In this document: piece after piece, positions 1 through 5,423 of the stretch
How the letters are laid out: every line of letters begins with the position of its first letter
Position numbering within the stretch: the first letter of the stretch is position 1
Assembly (NCBI GenBank): GCA_026389955.1
Contig: JAPLGY010000077.1
Span: forward strand, 1-5,423
Source of the DNA: Caldilinea sp.
Lineage (GTDB): Bacteria > Chloroflexota > Anaerolineae > Caldilineales > Caldilineaceae
Direction: 5' to 3'
DNA: 5,423 nucleotides
Position numbers and translations under genes: made by a program
Notes under the pieces: generated by a model
Told to the model about the DNA's origin: nothing
The model's input: the letters and a program-made list of their open reading frames with translations, nothing else
The model's database searches: none

Positions 1-10
1 TAAGAGAGCC

Positions 11-2353
11 TCATTCGTTGATCTGGACCAGGCTGGCGCTGATCCAGCCGCCATCGTCCCCAAAATCGATTTTGACCCAGTTGCCATCGGCAGAACGCTC
101 AAGCAACGTATAGCTTTCGCCGTTGTTGACGACCCCCAGGATGCCACTTGCAGCTGGCTGAGGACGCACGATGACTCGACCACTGCTGACGATGGTCACG
201 ATCACAGCTCCAGCCTCTTCAGACGGCGCAGGCGTGGCCTCTTCAGACGGCGCAGGTGTGGCCTCTTCAGACGGCGCAGGCGTGGCCTCCTCAGACGGCG
301 CAGGCTGTTGGCTGAGTGCACTCCCTTCAAAACGCTGCGCGCCGTAGGGCAAGTCGTCCCCAGTGAGTGCAGCGGTGGCAGTTTCCAGCAGCGGGTCGCC
401 TTCGGCAAAGAGCGACGCTGCGGTGACCGGAACACGCAGTGTCGGCGGCACACCGACATCTTCGATAATGATGTTTCCATCCATATCGACGGGCCGCCCG
501 ATCGAAATCTGCAAAAACTCGAATTCAGGCATCAGGAAAAAATTCTGCGATCCCCCAAGTCCTGCCGTTGGGTAGTGGGCAACGATCTCAGAACGTCCAT
601 CCAGTGCCATATTGTAGGTAAAAAATTCGCAGGCGCTGGCGCAGTTCGGGCCTGTGATCACAGCGACGGGCCCCGAATAGCGCAGCGTCTCATCGGGCAG
701 GTACATCTGATCGACACGGTCAGGGTCGAAATAAAAATCATCCAGTTCTTCGTCGTAGTAGCCACTCTTGCCCAGTTCTTTGGCCTCGTCGAAGAAATAG
801 GCCGTCATCTGATCGGCCAGGAAACCGCTTCCTCCGCCATTTTGGCGCATGTCGATGATCAGGCCTGGAATTTCGTTGCTGTTGAGTGCCTCGAGCATAC
901 GCTCCCACAGCTGTACAGTGAGCAACTCGTTGTCAGAAAAGCTGTAGATTTTGACATAGCCCAGGCCATTGTCGAGCAGGCGGAACTCGACAGGCAGTTC
1001 AGTGCCAGTCCGCCCGATGTTGAAGGAAGAGACCCGGAAGCTCTCACTTTCTACATCGGCGGTGATCAGAGCGGTCTTGATCGCGGTGTCTCCCGGATTT
1101 TGGAAGGTGACCTCGACCTCGCTGCCGACCGATGCGCGGGTGGCGTAGCGCAGCTGCTGCAGGCGGCGCACATGCTCCGACGAGAAGGGAGAAGAAAAGG
1201 GAACGATGCTGTCCACATACTCGTCGATCGGCTGGCCGTTCCAGGTCAGGATCACCGCCCCGCGCTCGATCCCGGCCCGATCTGCTGGGCTGTCTGGCGT
1301 CACAAAACTGACGATCGTGCTCTCATCTTCGACATCCCGAACTGCGATGCCGACCCCTCCTCGAGTGACTTCGACAAACTCCTCTTGGAGAAAGGGGGCG
1401 CTGAGGTGGCCATCTGGGATCGACCAGATAAAATCGCGCAATGCACGTCGGTAGGCCAAGGCATCGGCGTCGGCCTCAGCCGCCTCAAACAGGGGACGAA
1501 ATTCAGCTGCTTTGGCGGCCCAGTCGATTCCTTTGAGTTCGGTGAACGCATACTTGTCGACGAAAAGGTCGAGCATGGCGTCGAACGCTTCGGTGTAGCT
1601 CAGCTCTGAAAAATCGTCGAGGGTCAGGCTTTCCGGCTCGATCAAGGTCAGTTCTGGATAGCGCGAGCGGTCGAAGACAAAGGGGTCGCTGTCCAGATCG
1701 ACGATCGTGTATCCGGCCGGCAAGCGCACGATCGGGTCATCGGCGGTAAACAGCTTGCCATCTTCGCCGAAGCCGGTTGGGAATCCCTGTTGGTCGTCGG
1801 GAGCCCAGACGATCAACTTGCCGCCGATCAATTCTCCCTTGCCGCTGGGGTCATTGGCAGCCTCGGTCGTTGCAAAGGCGGTCGACCAGCCACCGCCGCC
1901 CTGGTCGCGCTGTTCCAGATAGGCGTCGCCGAAGGCGTTGGTCCAGTAAGCGACCGCAAAAACCATGACGCCGGGTTCAGTCTGGTCGTCGTTGTCCACA
2001 TCGCGCAAAGAACCCTGTGGTTCGGCTGGCAACGAGAGGGTCCACTCAAACGGCGGCTCAAAAAAGTCGCCCAGAATCTGGCCCAACACCTGAGATTCGG
2101 GCGGGAAGAGAAAGCCTTTGTTCCGGTCTACAAAACCAGCCTGATCTTCCAGCACGATCAGCGGCTGGGCCACCCCCATCGTGATGATCGGGTTGCTGTA
2201 ATCCATACTGCCACGCACAATCGTGGCTCCGCCCTCTTCATTTTCAATCGGGGCGGGCGGCGGGTCATCGGTCTGGGCGTAGCCCGCTCTGGCTGGAGCC
2301 AACAGCAACGCCAACAACAACAGGCCAGCCAATAGGCGTCTGGTCGGGATCAT
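11..2353 (-). CDS. Secreted S41-family peptidase with PDZ and C-terminal SH3b domains
   Basis: This 780-residue protein is predicted to be an exported serine endopeptidase. Residues 1 to about 26 form a signal peptide: MIPTRR, a Leu/Ala-rich core, then cleavage near ARA or GYA. Residues 28-235 are an Asp-rich N-terminal region of unknown role, including DVDNDD at 118-123. An S41 helical part lies at about 245-320, with the DGH motif at 314-316 (His316). A PDZ domain follows at about 328-425 (GGVGIAV, SPADRAGI), then the protease core at about 430-645, with IIDMRQNGGG and the nucleophile motif CASACE (Ser573, Glu576). Residues 684-714 are a PAPSEEAT-repeat linker, and 716-778 a bacterial SH3 domain (GNWVKI, GGWISASL). 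The Ser/His arrangement resembles tricorn- or IRBP-like S41 members rather than the Ser/Lys CtpA type. The ATG is supported by AAGGAGG five bases upstream. The gene lies 38 bp behind the epimerase gene and is probably co-transcribed with it. The substrate is unknown; SH3b suggests retention at the cell surface or envelope (inference). Confidence 0.9.
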   Translation of the reverse strand: MIPTRRLLAGLLLLALLLAPARAGYAQTDDPPPAPIENEEGGATIVRGSMDYSNPIITMGVAQPLIVLEDQAGFVDRNKGFLFPPESQVLGQILGDFFEPPFEWTLSLPAEPQGSLRDVDNDDQTEPGVMVFAVAYWTNAFGDAYLEQRDQGGGGWSTAFATTEAANDPSGKGELIGGKLIVWAPDDQQGFPTGFGEDGKLFTADDPIVRLPAGYTIVDLDSDPFVFDRSRYPELTLIEPESLTLDDFSELSYTEAFDAMLDLFVDKYAFTELKGIDWAAKAAEFRPLFEAAEADADALAYRRALRDFIWSIPDGHLSAPFLQEEFVEVTRGGVGIAVRDVEDESTIVSFVTPDSPADRAGIERGAVILTWNGQPIDEYVDSIVPFSSPFSSEHVRRLQQLRYATRASVGSEVEVTFQNPGDTAIKTALITADVESESFRVSSFNIGRTGTELPVEFRLLDNGLGYVKIYSFSDNELLTVQLWERMLEALNSNEIPGLIIDMRQNGGGSGFLADQMTAYFFDEAKELGKSGYYDEELDDFYFDPDRVDQMYLPDETLRYSGPVAVITGPNCASACEFFTYNMALDGRSEIVAHYPTAGLGGSQNFFLMPEFEFLQISIGRPVDMDGNIIIEDVGVPPTLRVPVTAASLFAEGDPLLETATAALTGDDLPYGAQRFEGSALSQQPAPSEEATPAPSEEATPAPSEEATPAPSEEAGAVIVTIVSSGRVIVRPQPAASGILGVVNNGESYTLLERSADGNWVKIDFGDDGGWISASLVQINE
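213..304 (-). repeat. 24-bp tandem repeat encoding a PAPSEEAT linker
   Basis: Three full 24-bp units (213-236, 237-260, 261-284) and a 20-bp partial unit (285-304) lie in frame inside the S41 peptidase gene. They differ at only a few positions, for example ggcgtg against ggtgtg, and a TCC/TCT-type change in the partial copy. They encode four PAPSEEA(T) units that form a Pro- and Glu-rich, probably disordered linker between the protease core and the SH3b domain. Near-identity at DNA level suggests recent expansion by slippage, so copy number may vary between strains. Confidence 0.95.
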
Positions 2354-2358
2354 GCATG

Positions 2359-2365
2359 CCTCCTT
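2359..2365 (-). promoter_or_regulatory. Strong ribosome binding site of the S41 peptidase gene
   Basis: Read on the minus strand this is AAGGAGG, a near-perfect anti-16S match, five bases before the ATG at 2353. It fixes the start. A second ATG four bases upstream (2357) is out of frame and too close to the Shine-Dalgarno sequence. Confidence 0.85.
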
Positions 2366-2391
2366 CGGTTAGAAAAACCAACACACACTGT

Positions 2392-3372
2392 TCAAATTGC
2401 ACCCATCATCAGGGCTCGTTCGTATTCGATCACATCGTCCAGGATCTGGTTCAACGTATACCGGGTTGCCCAGCCGATGGCTGCGTGCAGCTTGGTCGTA
2501 TCTGGCACGCGGCGCCGCATGTCTTCGAAACCGGGTGCATAGGCTTCGCTGTAGGGAATATACTCGATCGGGGATTGGCTCTCTGTGCGGTCAATCACTG
2601 TCTGGGCCAGTTCGTGGATGGTCACTTCCTGGCTGCTGCCAATGTTGTAGATCTGGCCGGATGTCTCCTCTGGAGAGGCCAGCAGGTCAATGACTGCACG
2701 CGCAGTATCGCGCACATGGCAAAAACAGCGAGATTGCTTGCCGTCGCCAAAAATTGGGATCGGCCGGTTGCACAGGGCGGCCCGCACAAAGCGTGGCACG
2801 ACCATGCCGTACCGGCCCGTCTGGCCAGGGCCCACCGTGTTAAAAAAACGCACCACGGTCACTGGCAAGCCGTACTCGCGGTGGGCAGCCAGACCAAGAA
2901 ATTCGTCCAACAGCTTGCTGGCCGCGTAGCTCCAACGGCTGCGGCTGGAAGGGCCCAGCAGCAGGTCATCTTCCTCGGCAAAGGGGACCTTGACCCCCTT
3001 ACCATAGACTTCGCTGGTGCTGGCCAACAGGGTTCGACAGCGATAGCGGCCAGCTGCGGCCAGCACGGCATGGGTTCCCAGTACATTGGTCTCGATGGTC
3101 GCTGTCGGTCGCTCGACGACCAGCTGCACCCCGACCGCTGCCGCCAGGTGCACGATGACATCCGCCTCGCTGGCCAGACGGTCGAGCACCAGCGCGTTGC
3201 GCACATCGTCGATCGCAAACGAATAGAGCGGATGGTGTGCAAACAGACGGATGTTTTCGATCGTCCCAGTACTCAGGTTGTCAAGCACCGCCACACTTTC
3301 CCCACGCTCCAGCAAAGCGCGAGTCAGGTGCGTACCAATAAACCCAGCACCGCCGGTGATCAAAACGTTCAT
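2392..3372 (-). CDS. NAD-dependent sugar-nucleotide epimerase/dehydratase (extended SDR family)
   Basis: This 326-residue cytoplasmic protein has the normal length for extended short-chain dehydrogenases that act on nucleotide sugars (GalE, UDP-glucuronate decarboxylase and GDP-mannose dehydratase relatives). An N-terminal Rossmann fold starts at residue 1 (MNVLITGGAGFIG), with the NAD-binding GGAGFIG at 7-13 and an Asp at 31 that should contact the adenosine ribose. The strand-end motif VIVHLAA lies at 72-78 and STSEVYG at 118-124. The catalytic pair is Tyr149/Lys153 in SYAASK. Substrate-domain motifs include RFFNTVGPGQTGRYG (175-189) and IFGDGKQ (207-213). All catalytic elements appear intact. 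The exact nucleotide sugar cannot be read from the sequence; a role in surface polysaccharide or glycan synthesis is inferred. The ATG at 3372 was preferred over an in-frame ATG 63 bases upstream because GGAG lies six bases before it and the protein then starts exactly at the Rossmann strand. It ends 38 bp before the S41 peptidase gene. Confidence 0.9.
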   Translation of the reverse strand: MNVLITGGAGFIGTHLTRALLERGESVAVLDNLSTGTIENIRLFAHHPLYSFAIDDVRNALVLDRLASEADVIVHLAAAVGVQLVVERPTATIETNVLGTHAVLAAAGRYRCRTLLASTSEVYGKGVKVPFAEEDDLLLGPSSRSRWSYAASKLLDEFLGLAAHREYGLPVTVVRFFNTVGPGQTGRYGMVVPRFVRAALCNRPIPIFGDGKQSRCFCHVRDTARAVIDLLASPEETSGQIYNIGSSQEVTIHELAQTVIDRTESQSPIEYIPYSEAYAPGFEDMRRRVPDTTKLHAAIGWATRYTLNQILDDVIEYERALMMGAI

Positions 3373-3378
3373 GGCTTT

Positions 3379-3382
3379 CTCC
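3379..3382 (-). promoter_or_regulatory. Ribosome binding site that decides the epimerase start
   Basis: GGAG on the minus strand lies six bases before the ATG at 3372. The upstream in-frame ATG at 3435 would add 21 residues unlike any Rossmann N-terminus, and it would place most of the leader hairpin inside the coding region. Confidence 0.7.
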
Positions 3383-3408
3383 GCTGCTGTGTGCCGACAA
3401 CCGATGCA

Positions 3409-3438
3409 GGCGTGTGGCAGGAAAAGCCACCACACGCC
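3409..3438 (-). promoter_or_regulatory. Hairpin in the 5' leader of the epimerase mRNA
   Basis: Perfect 9-bp inverted arms GGCGTGTGG (3409-3417) and CCACACGCC (3430-3438) flank a 12-base loop. On the minus strand the hairpin begins about 8 bases after the predicted transcription start and ends 36 bases before the epimerase ATG. A 5'-proximal stem like this could stabilise the transcript or bind a regulator. The palindrome could instead be an operator. No riboswitch class is recognised. Confidence 0.55.
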
Positions 3439-3452
3439 CCGAATCTTTTTTT

Positions 3453-3482
3453 ATTATACGTGCAAGCCACTCGAACCACCAA
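3453..3482 (-). promoter_or_regulatory. Predicted promoter of the epimerase/peptidase unit
   Basis: On the minus strand a perfect TATAAT lies at 3458-3453. The best -35 candidate is TTGGTG at 3482-3477 with an 18-bp spacer, which matches only the first three consensus bases. Transcription would start near 3446 and give a leader of about 74 bases. The consensus -10 stands out in an otherwise GC-rich region. Confidence 0.55.
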
Positions 3483-3551
3483 GGGGCACACAGAGCCGTT
3501 CAACGTGTCCCGGCAGATCCCGCCCGCATGAGCCTCTCTTCTCTCCCCGCT

Positions 3552-3581
3552 TTGGCACTTTTCTTCTGCACAGGCTACAAT
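3552..3581 (+). promoter_or_regulatory. Predicted promoter of the CHAT-tlpA-ubiE unit, leaderless
   Basis: TTGGCA (3552-3557) and TACAAT (3576-3581) each match five of six consensus bases and are separated by 18 bp. The expected start is near A3588 or A3590, and the CHAT ATG is at 3590-3592. The transcript would therefore have zero to two bases before the start codon. No Shine-Dalgarno-like sequence precedes this ATG, which fits leaderless translation. Confidence 0.6.
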
Positions 3582-3589
3582 GGCAAGAT

Positions 3590-4741
3590 ATGACCAAAGA
3601 TTGGATTTTCGATCTGTTGCTGGAGCTGACCGAAGAGGGCTATCGTGCGGTTGTGCGGCGATCACCGGCTGGAACCGCCAGCGAACCGTTTGTGTTGCCG
3701 TTCCAGCATCCACACAACATGGGTCAGCAGTTGCTTGTCGAGAGCGACGACGACAGCCCTCTGCGTTCAGCGCAGTTTGTGCTCACGCGCGAGGTAGGTG
3801 GCACGCTTTTCCATGCCATCTTCACCGGCACCCTCCTCGAATGTTGGCAGCAGAGCTGGCAGCAGGCGTACAGCAGCCGAGCCACCTTGCGTGTCCAGTT
3901 GACCCTGGACGATCTGCCACTGCTGCGTGCGCTCCCTTGGGAATATCTTTACGACGACACCCGCGAAGAATTTCTGGCGCTGTCGGTCCACACTCCCCTG
4001 ACCCGCCAACAAAAAGCAGCGCACCAGATTCGACCGTTGACGACCGGGGCTCCACTGCGCGTGTTGGTGGTGATGGCAGGGCCGGAGGGCTATCCCCCGC
4101 TGGCCGTCGGACGAGACTGGCGCGCCCTCCTCGATACTGTCGATTACTTAGCCGCAGATGGACGAATGACCTTTGAGCGACTGGTACGCCCGACCCTTTT
4201 CGACCTCCAAAGACGTCTGCGCCAACAGCCCGTCCATCTTCTTCACTTTATCGGCTTTGTGGTCAACGACCCGCAGCTGCAGTGTGGCGTGCTGGTCTTT
4301 GAAGACGAGGCCGGTCGCGGCCGGGCGGTGAGCGGGGAACATTTTGGCAGACTGCTGAGCGACCAGGACTCGCTGCGTCTGGCGCTGCTCGATGTGCGCA
4401 ACGCGGCCCGCTCTCAACGGATCGACCCTGGCAGCGACATCGCCGAACAGCTGGTACGTCGCGGGCTGCCGGCTGCCCTTTATCTTCCTTCCCGGCTGCG
4501 CGGTCGACCCTCTCTGGCTTTTTTGCACGAACTGTACGGAGAGGTGGCAAACCTTCGTCCCATCGACGAGGCGGTGGCCGAAGCCCGGCGTGCAGCGCTG
4601 CTTGAAGAAAGCGGGGCCAGCTGGGGGCTGCCCCGGCTGGTCAGTCGGGTCAGCGACGGTCAACTCTTTGCACGTCCTCTGCTGCACCCCACACCCGCCA
4701 AGCCCCCCCGTTACCTGCGCTCTGTCCTGACCAAAGGGTAA
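3590..4741 (+). CDS. CHAT-domain protein lacking both catalytic residues (pseudo-peptidase)
   Basis: This is a 383-residue soluble protein with no signal peptide or membrane segment. Residues 1-155 form the N-terminal domain that commonly precedes CHAT in such short proteins (WIFDLLLEL, LPWEYLYDD at 115-123, LSVHTPLTR). Residues about 156-362 are the caspase-like CHAT fold: LRVLVVMAGPEGYPPL, LLHFIG at 217-222, VLVFEDEAGRGRAVSGE, SLRLALL, LVRRGLPAAL, DEAVAEARRA and SWGLPRL. CHAT peptidases normally read HFIGHG and LNACEGAR at the active site. Here these read HFIGFV (Phe223 where His is expected) and LDVRNAAR (Arg270 where Cys is expected), so peptidase activity is not expected. The reading frame is intact, which argues against simple decay. 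No TPR, WD40 or effector domain is fused. The start was chosen from the promoter position and the onset of homology; the frame stays open upstream, but only antisense to the epimerase. The gene leads an operon, 10 bp before the thioredoxin gene. A scaffold or binding role is inferred; the function is unknown. Confidence 0.85.
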   Translation: MTKDWIFDLLLELTEEGYRAVVRRSPAGTASEPFVLPFQHPHNMGQQLLVESDDDSPLRSAQFVLTREVGGTLFHAIFTGTLLECWQQSWQQAYSSRATLRVQLTLDDLPLLRALPWEYLYDDTREEFLALSVHTPLTRQQKAAHQIRPLTTGAPLRVLVVMAGPEGYPPLAVGRDWRALLDTVDYLAADGRMTFERLVRPTLFDLQRRLRQQPVHLLHFIGFVVNDPQLQCGVLVFEDEAGRGRAVSGEHFGRLLSDQDSLRLALLDVRNAARSQRIDPGSDIAEQLVRRGLPAALYLPSRLRGRPSLAFLHELYGEVANLRPIDEAVAEARRAALLEESGASWGLPRLVSRVSDGQLFARPLLHPTPAKPPRYLRSVLTKG

Positions 4742-4751
4742 AACACGCCCC

Positions 4752-5309
4752 ATGAAGCGCTGGAGTACACTTTTTCTGCTTCTGCTCTTGGCAGGTCCAG
4801 GTTGGGTCTGGTGGACAAAACCAGCCCCGCTTGCGGCCGGAAATCTTGCAGCCGGAAATCTTGCAGCCGGAAATCACCGCCAGAAAGCCCAGCCTGCGGT
4901 CGGCCATCTGGCCCCCGACTTCCTGCTGCCCACACTCGACGGTGGCCAATTTCGTCTGAGCGACCAGCGCGGCAGAGCGGTGGTCCTCAACTTTTGGGCG
5001 ACCTGGTGCGGACCCTGCCAGCGTGAGCTGCCTGCCCTCCAACGTGCAGCCGAACAGTATGCAGAGCTCGTCACCGTTGCGGCGGTCGACCAGGCCGAAC
5101 CGATTCAACAAGTCCAACCCTTTGTCGAAGAATTTGGGTTGACCTTCACGGTGCCGATGGACAGCGCCCAGGAGGTCGGCAAACGCTACAATGTGCGAGG
5201 CCTGCCCACAACCTATTTTATCGACTCCGCCGGGGTCATTCGTTCCATTTGGATGGGCGAGATGAACAGCATCATTCTGGCCGAACAGATTGCCAACCTG
5301 CTGAGGTGA
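4752..5309 (+). CDS. Membrane-anchored TlpA/ResA-like thiol-disulfide oxidoreductase
   Basis: This 185-residue protein is predicted to sit on the outer face of the cytoplasmic membrane. Residues 1-21 are an uncleaved anchor or signal peptide (MKRW followed by a Leu-rich core ending in GWVWW). Residues 27-41 are three LAAGN units that act as a short linker. The thioredoxin-like domain occupies about 48-185: APDFLLPTLDG is the entry motif of the AhpC/TSA-Redoxin-TlpA group, NFWATWCGPC at 80-89 carries the redox pair Cys86/Cys89, and GLPTTYFID at 150-158 carries the cis-proline Pro152. All active-site residues are intact. Family members reduce or exchange disulfides in exported proteins, often apocytochrome c. 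No ccdA or resB homologue is present here, so the substrate is open. The gene starts 10 bp after the CHAT stop, with only a weak GGG about 13 bases upstream, and ends 4 bp before the ubiE-like gene. It is therefore likely to be translated from a shared mRNA. Confidence 0.9.
   Translation: MKRWSTLFLLLLLAGPGWVWWTKPAPLAAGNLAAGNLAAGNHRQKAQPAVGHLAPDFLLPTLDGGQFRLSDQRGRAVVLNFWATWCGPCQRELPALQRAAEQYAELVTVAAVDQAEPIQQVQPFVEEFGLTFTVPMDSAQEVGKRYNVRGLPTTYFIDSAGVIRSIWMGEMNSIILAEQIANLLR
4830..4874 (+). repeat. Three 15-bp tandem repeats encoding LAAGN
   Basis: Units at 4830-4844, 4845-4859 and 4860-4874 read CTTGCRGCCGGAAAT; the second and third are identical and the first differs by one base. They encode three LAAGN pentapeptides between the membrane anchor and the thioredoxin fold. 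This is a slippage-prone spacer, so its length may differ among relatives. Confidence 0.95.
5303..5308 (+). promoter_or_regulatory. Ribosome binding site of the ubiE-like gene inside the tlpA-like gene's end
   Basis: GAGGTG overlaps the last codon and stop (TGA, 5307-5309) of the thioredoxin gene and lies five bases before the ATG at 5314. A terminating ribosome would uncover or re-use it, which suggests translational coupling. Confidence 0.7.
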
Positions 5310-5313
5310 AAAC

Positions 5314-5423
5314 ATGTTGCCGACCAGCGACCAAAAACCATTCTATGTCAATCAAATGTTTGCAAGGATTGCGCCGACCTACGATCGGATGAACCGCCTG
5401 ATGACCTTTGGGCAGGATCGAAA
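5314..5423 (+). CDS. UbiE/MenG-type quinone C-methyltransferase (5' part only)
   Basis: Only the first 36 codons are present; the window ends inside the gene. The peptide starts MLPTSDQKPFYVNQMF and carries FARIAPTYDRMNRLMTFGQDR at 16-36. This is the N-terminal signature region of UbiE/MenG/COQ5 methyltransferases (YDxMN followed by a hydrophobic residue and a Ser or Thr). Such enzymes use S-adenosylmethionine to methylate demethylmenaquinone, or the ubiquinone precursor, at the cytoplasmic face of the membrane. The SAM-binding motifs lie beyond the window, so activity cannot be judged. If the host is a Chloroflexota member, menaquinone is the expected product (inference). It lies 4 bp after the thioredoxin gene in the same operon, which links envelope redox and respiratory quinone functions. 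Confidence 0.85.
   Translation, partial: MLPTSDQKPFYVNQMFARIAPTYDRMNRLMTFGQDR

Larger units (their letters stand above)
3373..3589. other. Divergent intergenic region
   Basis: This 217-bp spacer separates the two divergent units and should hold the promoters of both. From left to right it contains the epimerase RBS, a 9-bp inverted repeat, a run of seven T (3446-3452), a minus-strand TATAAT, an unremarkable stretch of about 50 bp, a 16-base pyrimidine tract (3533-3548), and the plus-strand -35/-10 pair next to the CHAT start. No small gene with a credible start and RBS was seen. Confidence 0.8.

Noticed and set aside
213..304. CRISPR-like short repeats
   Set aside because: The units are directly adjacent with no spacers, stay in frame and encode a protein linker.
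308..1609. Long plus-strand open frame (433 codons) antisense to the S41 peptidase gene
   Set aside because: It has no RBS and no recognisable domain, and its composition mirrors the codon bias of the minus-strand gene, whose protein has clear family motifs.
3373..3435. Alternative upstream start for the epimerase (21 extra residues)
   Set aside because: The internal ATG has a well-spaced GGAG and begins directly at the Rossmann strand. The extension overlaps the leader hairpin.
3409..3452. Rho-independent terminator on the plus strand (hairpin followed by seven T)
   Set aside because: Seven bases separate the stem from the T-run, and no plus-strand gene lies upstream for it to terminate. 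A leader element or operator for the minus-strand unit fits better.
2356..3531. Long plus-strand open frame (391 codons) covering the epimerase gene on the opposite strand
   Set aside because: It is a shadow of a gene with intact Rossmann and SYxxxK motifs, and its translation resembles no protein family.
3251..3589. N-terminal extension of the CHAT protein by 113 residues
   Set aside because: The stretch overlaps the epimerase start region antisense, contains both divergent promoters, and shows no family similarity. CHAT-type homology begins just after the ATG at 3590.
3590..4741. CHAT gene as a decaying pseudogene
   Set aside because: The frame is intact over 383 codons, the core motifs of the fold are preserved, and a good promoter and tight operon spacing are present. 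Only the active-site loops have changed.
3590..5309. A multi-gene CHAT-based defence system
   Set aside because: No TPR, NLR-like ATPase, CRISPR effector or gasdermin-like partner is in the window, and the CHAT dyad is absent. The neighbours look like redox and quinone genes.

Overview
The window comes from a bacterial chromosome of moderately high GC. The best taxonomic guess is Chloroflexota (Anaerolineae/Caldilineae-like). This rests on three things recognised from the proteins: a short CHAT-domain protein of the type that is abundant in that phylum, a secreted S41 peptidase with a C-terminal SH3b domain, and the start of a UbiE/MenG quinone methyltransferase. The assignment is an inference and was not tested by a search. 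Almost every base is coding. There is no rRNA, tRNA, CRISPR array, insertion sequence or phage gene that I can support.

The layout is two divergent transcription units separated by a 217-bp region (3373-3589). The left unit runs on the minus strand. A NAD-dependent sugar-nucleotide epimerase/dehydratase (2392-3372) is followed after 38 bp by a large exported S41 peptidase (11-2353) with PDZ, protease, a PAPSEEAT-repeat linker and SH3b. A consensus TATAAT on the minus strand and a 9-bp hairpin in the predicted leader precede the epimerase. The right unit runs on the plus strand: a CHAT-fold protein (3590-4741), a membrane-anchored TlpA/ResA-type thioredoxin (4752-5309) and the first 36 codons of a UbiE/MenG methyltransferase (from 5314, cut by the window edge). 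Gaps of 10 and 4 bp mark it as an operon. A good sigma-70-like promoter sits so close to the CHAT start codon that the mRNA should be leaderless.

The most interesting item is the CHAT protein. Its scaffold is conserved (LPWEYLY, LHFIG, VSGE, EAR, WGLP), but the catalytic histidine position reads Phe and the catalytic cysteine position reads Arg. A third loop that lines the active site is also rewritten. It appears to be an intact, expressed pseudo-peptidase that heads an operon of envelope redox and menaquinone functions. The other genes look like ordinary envelope, surface-glycan and respiratory housekeeping genes. No multi-gene defence system is visible.
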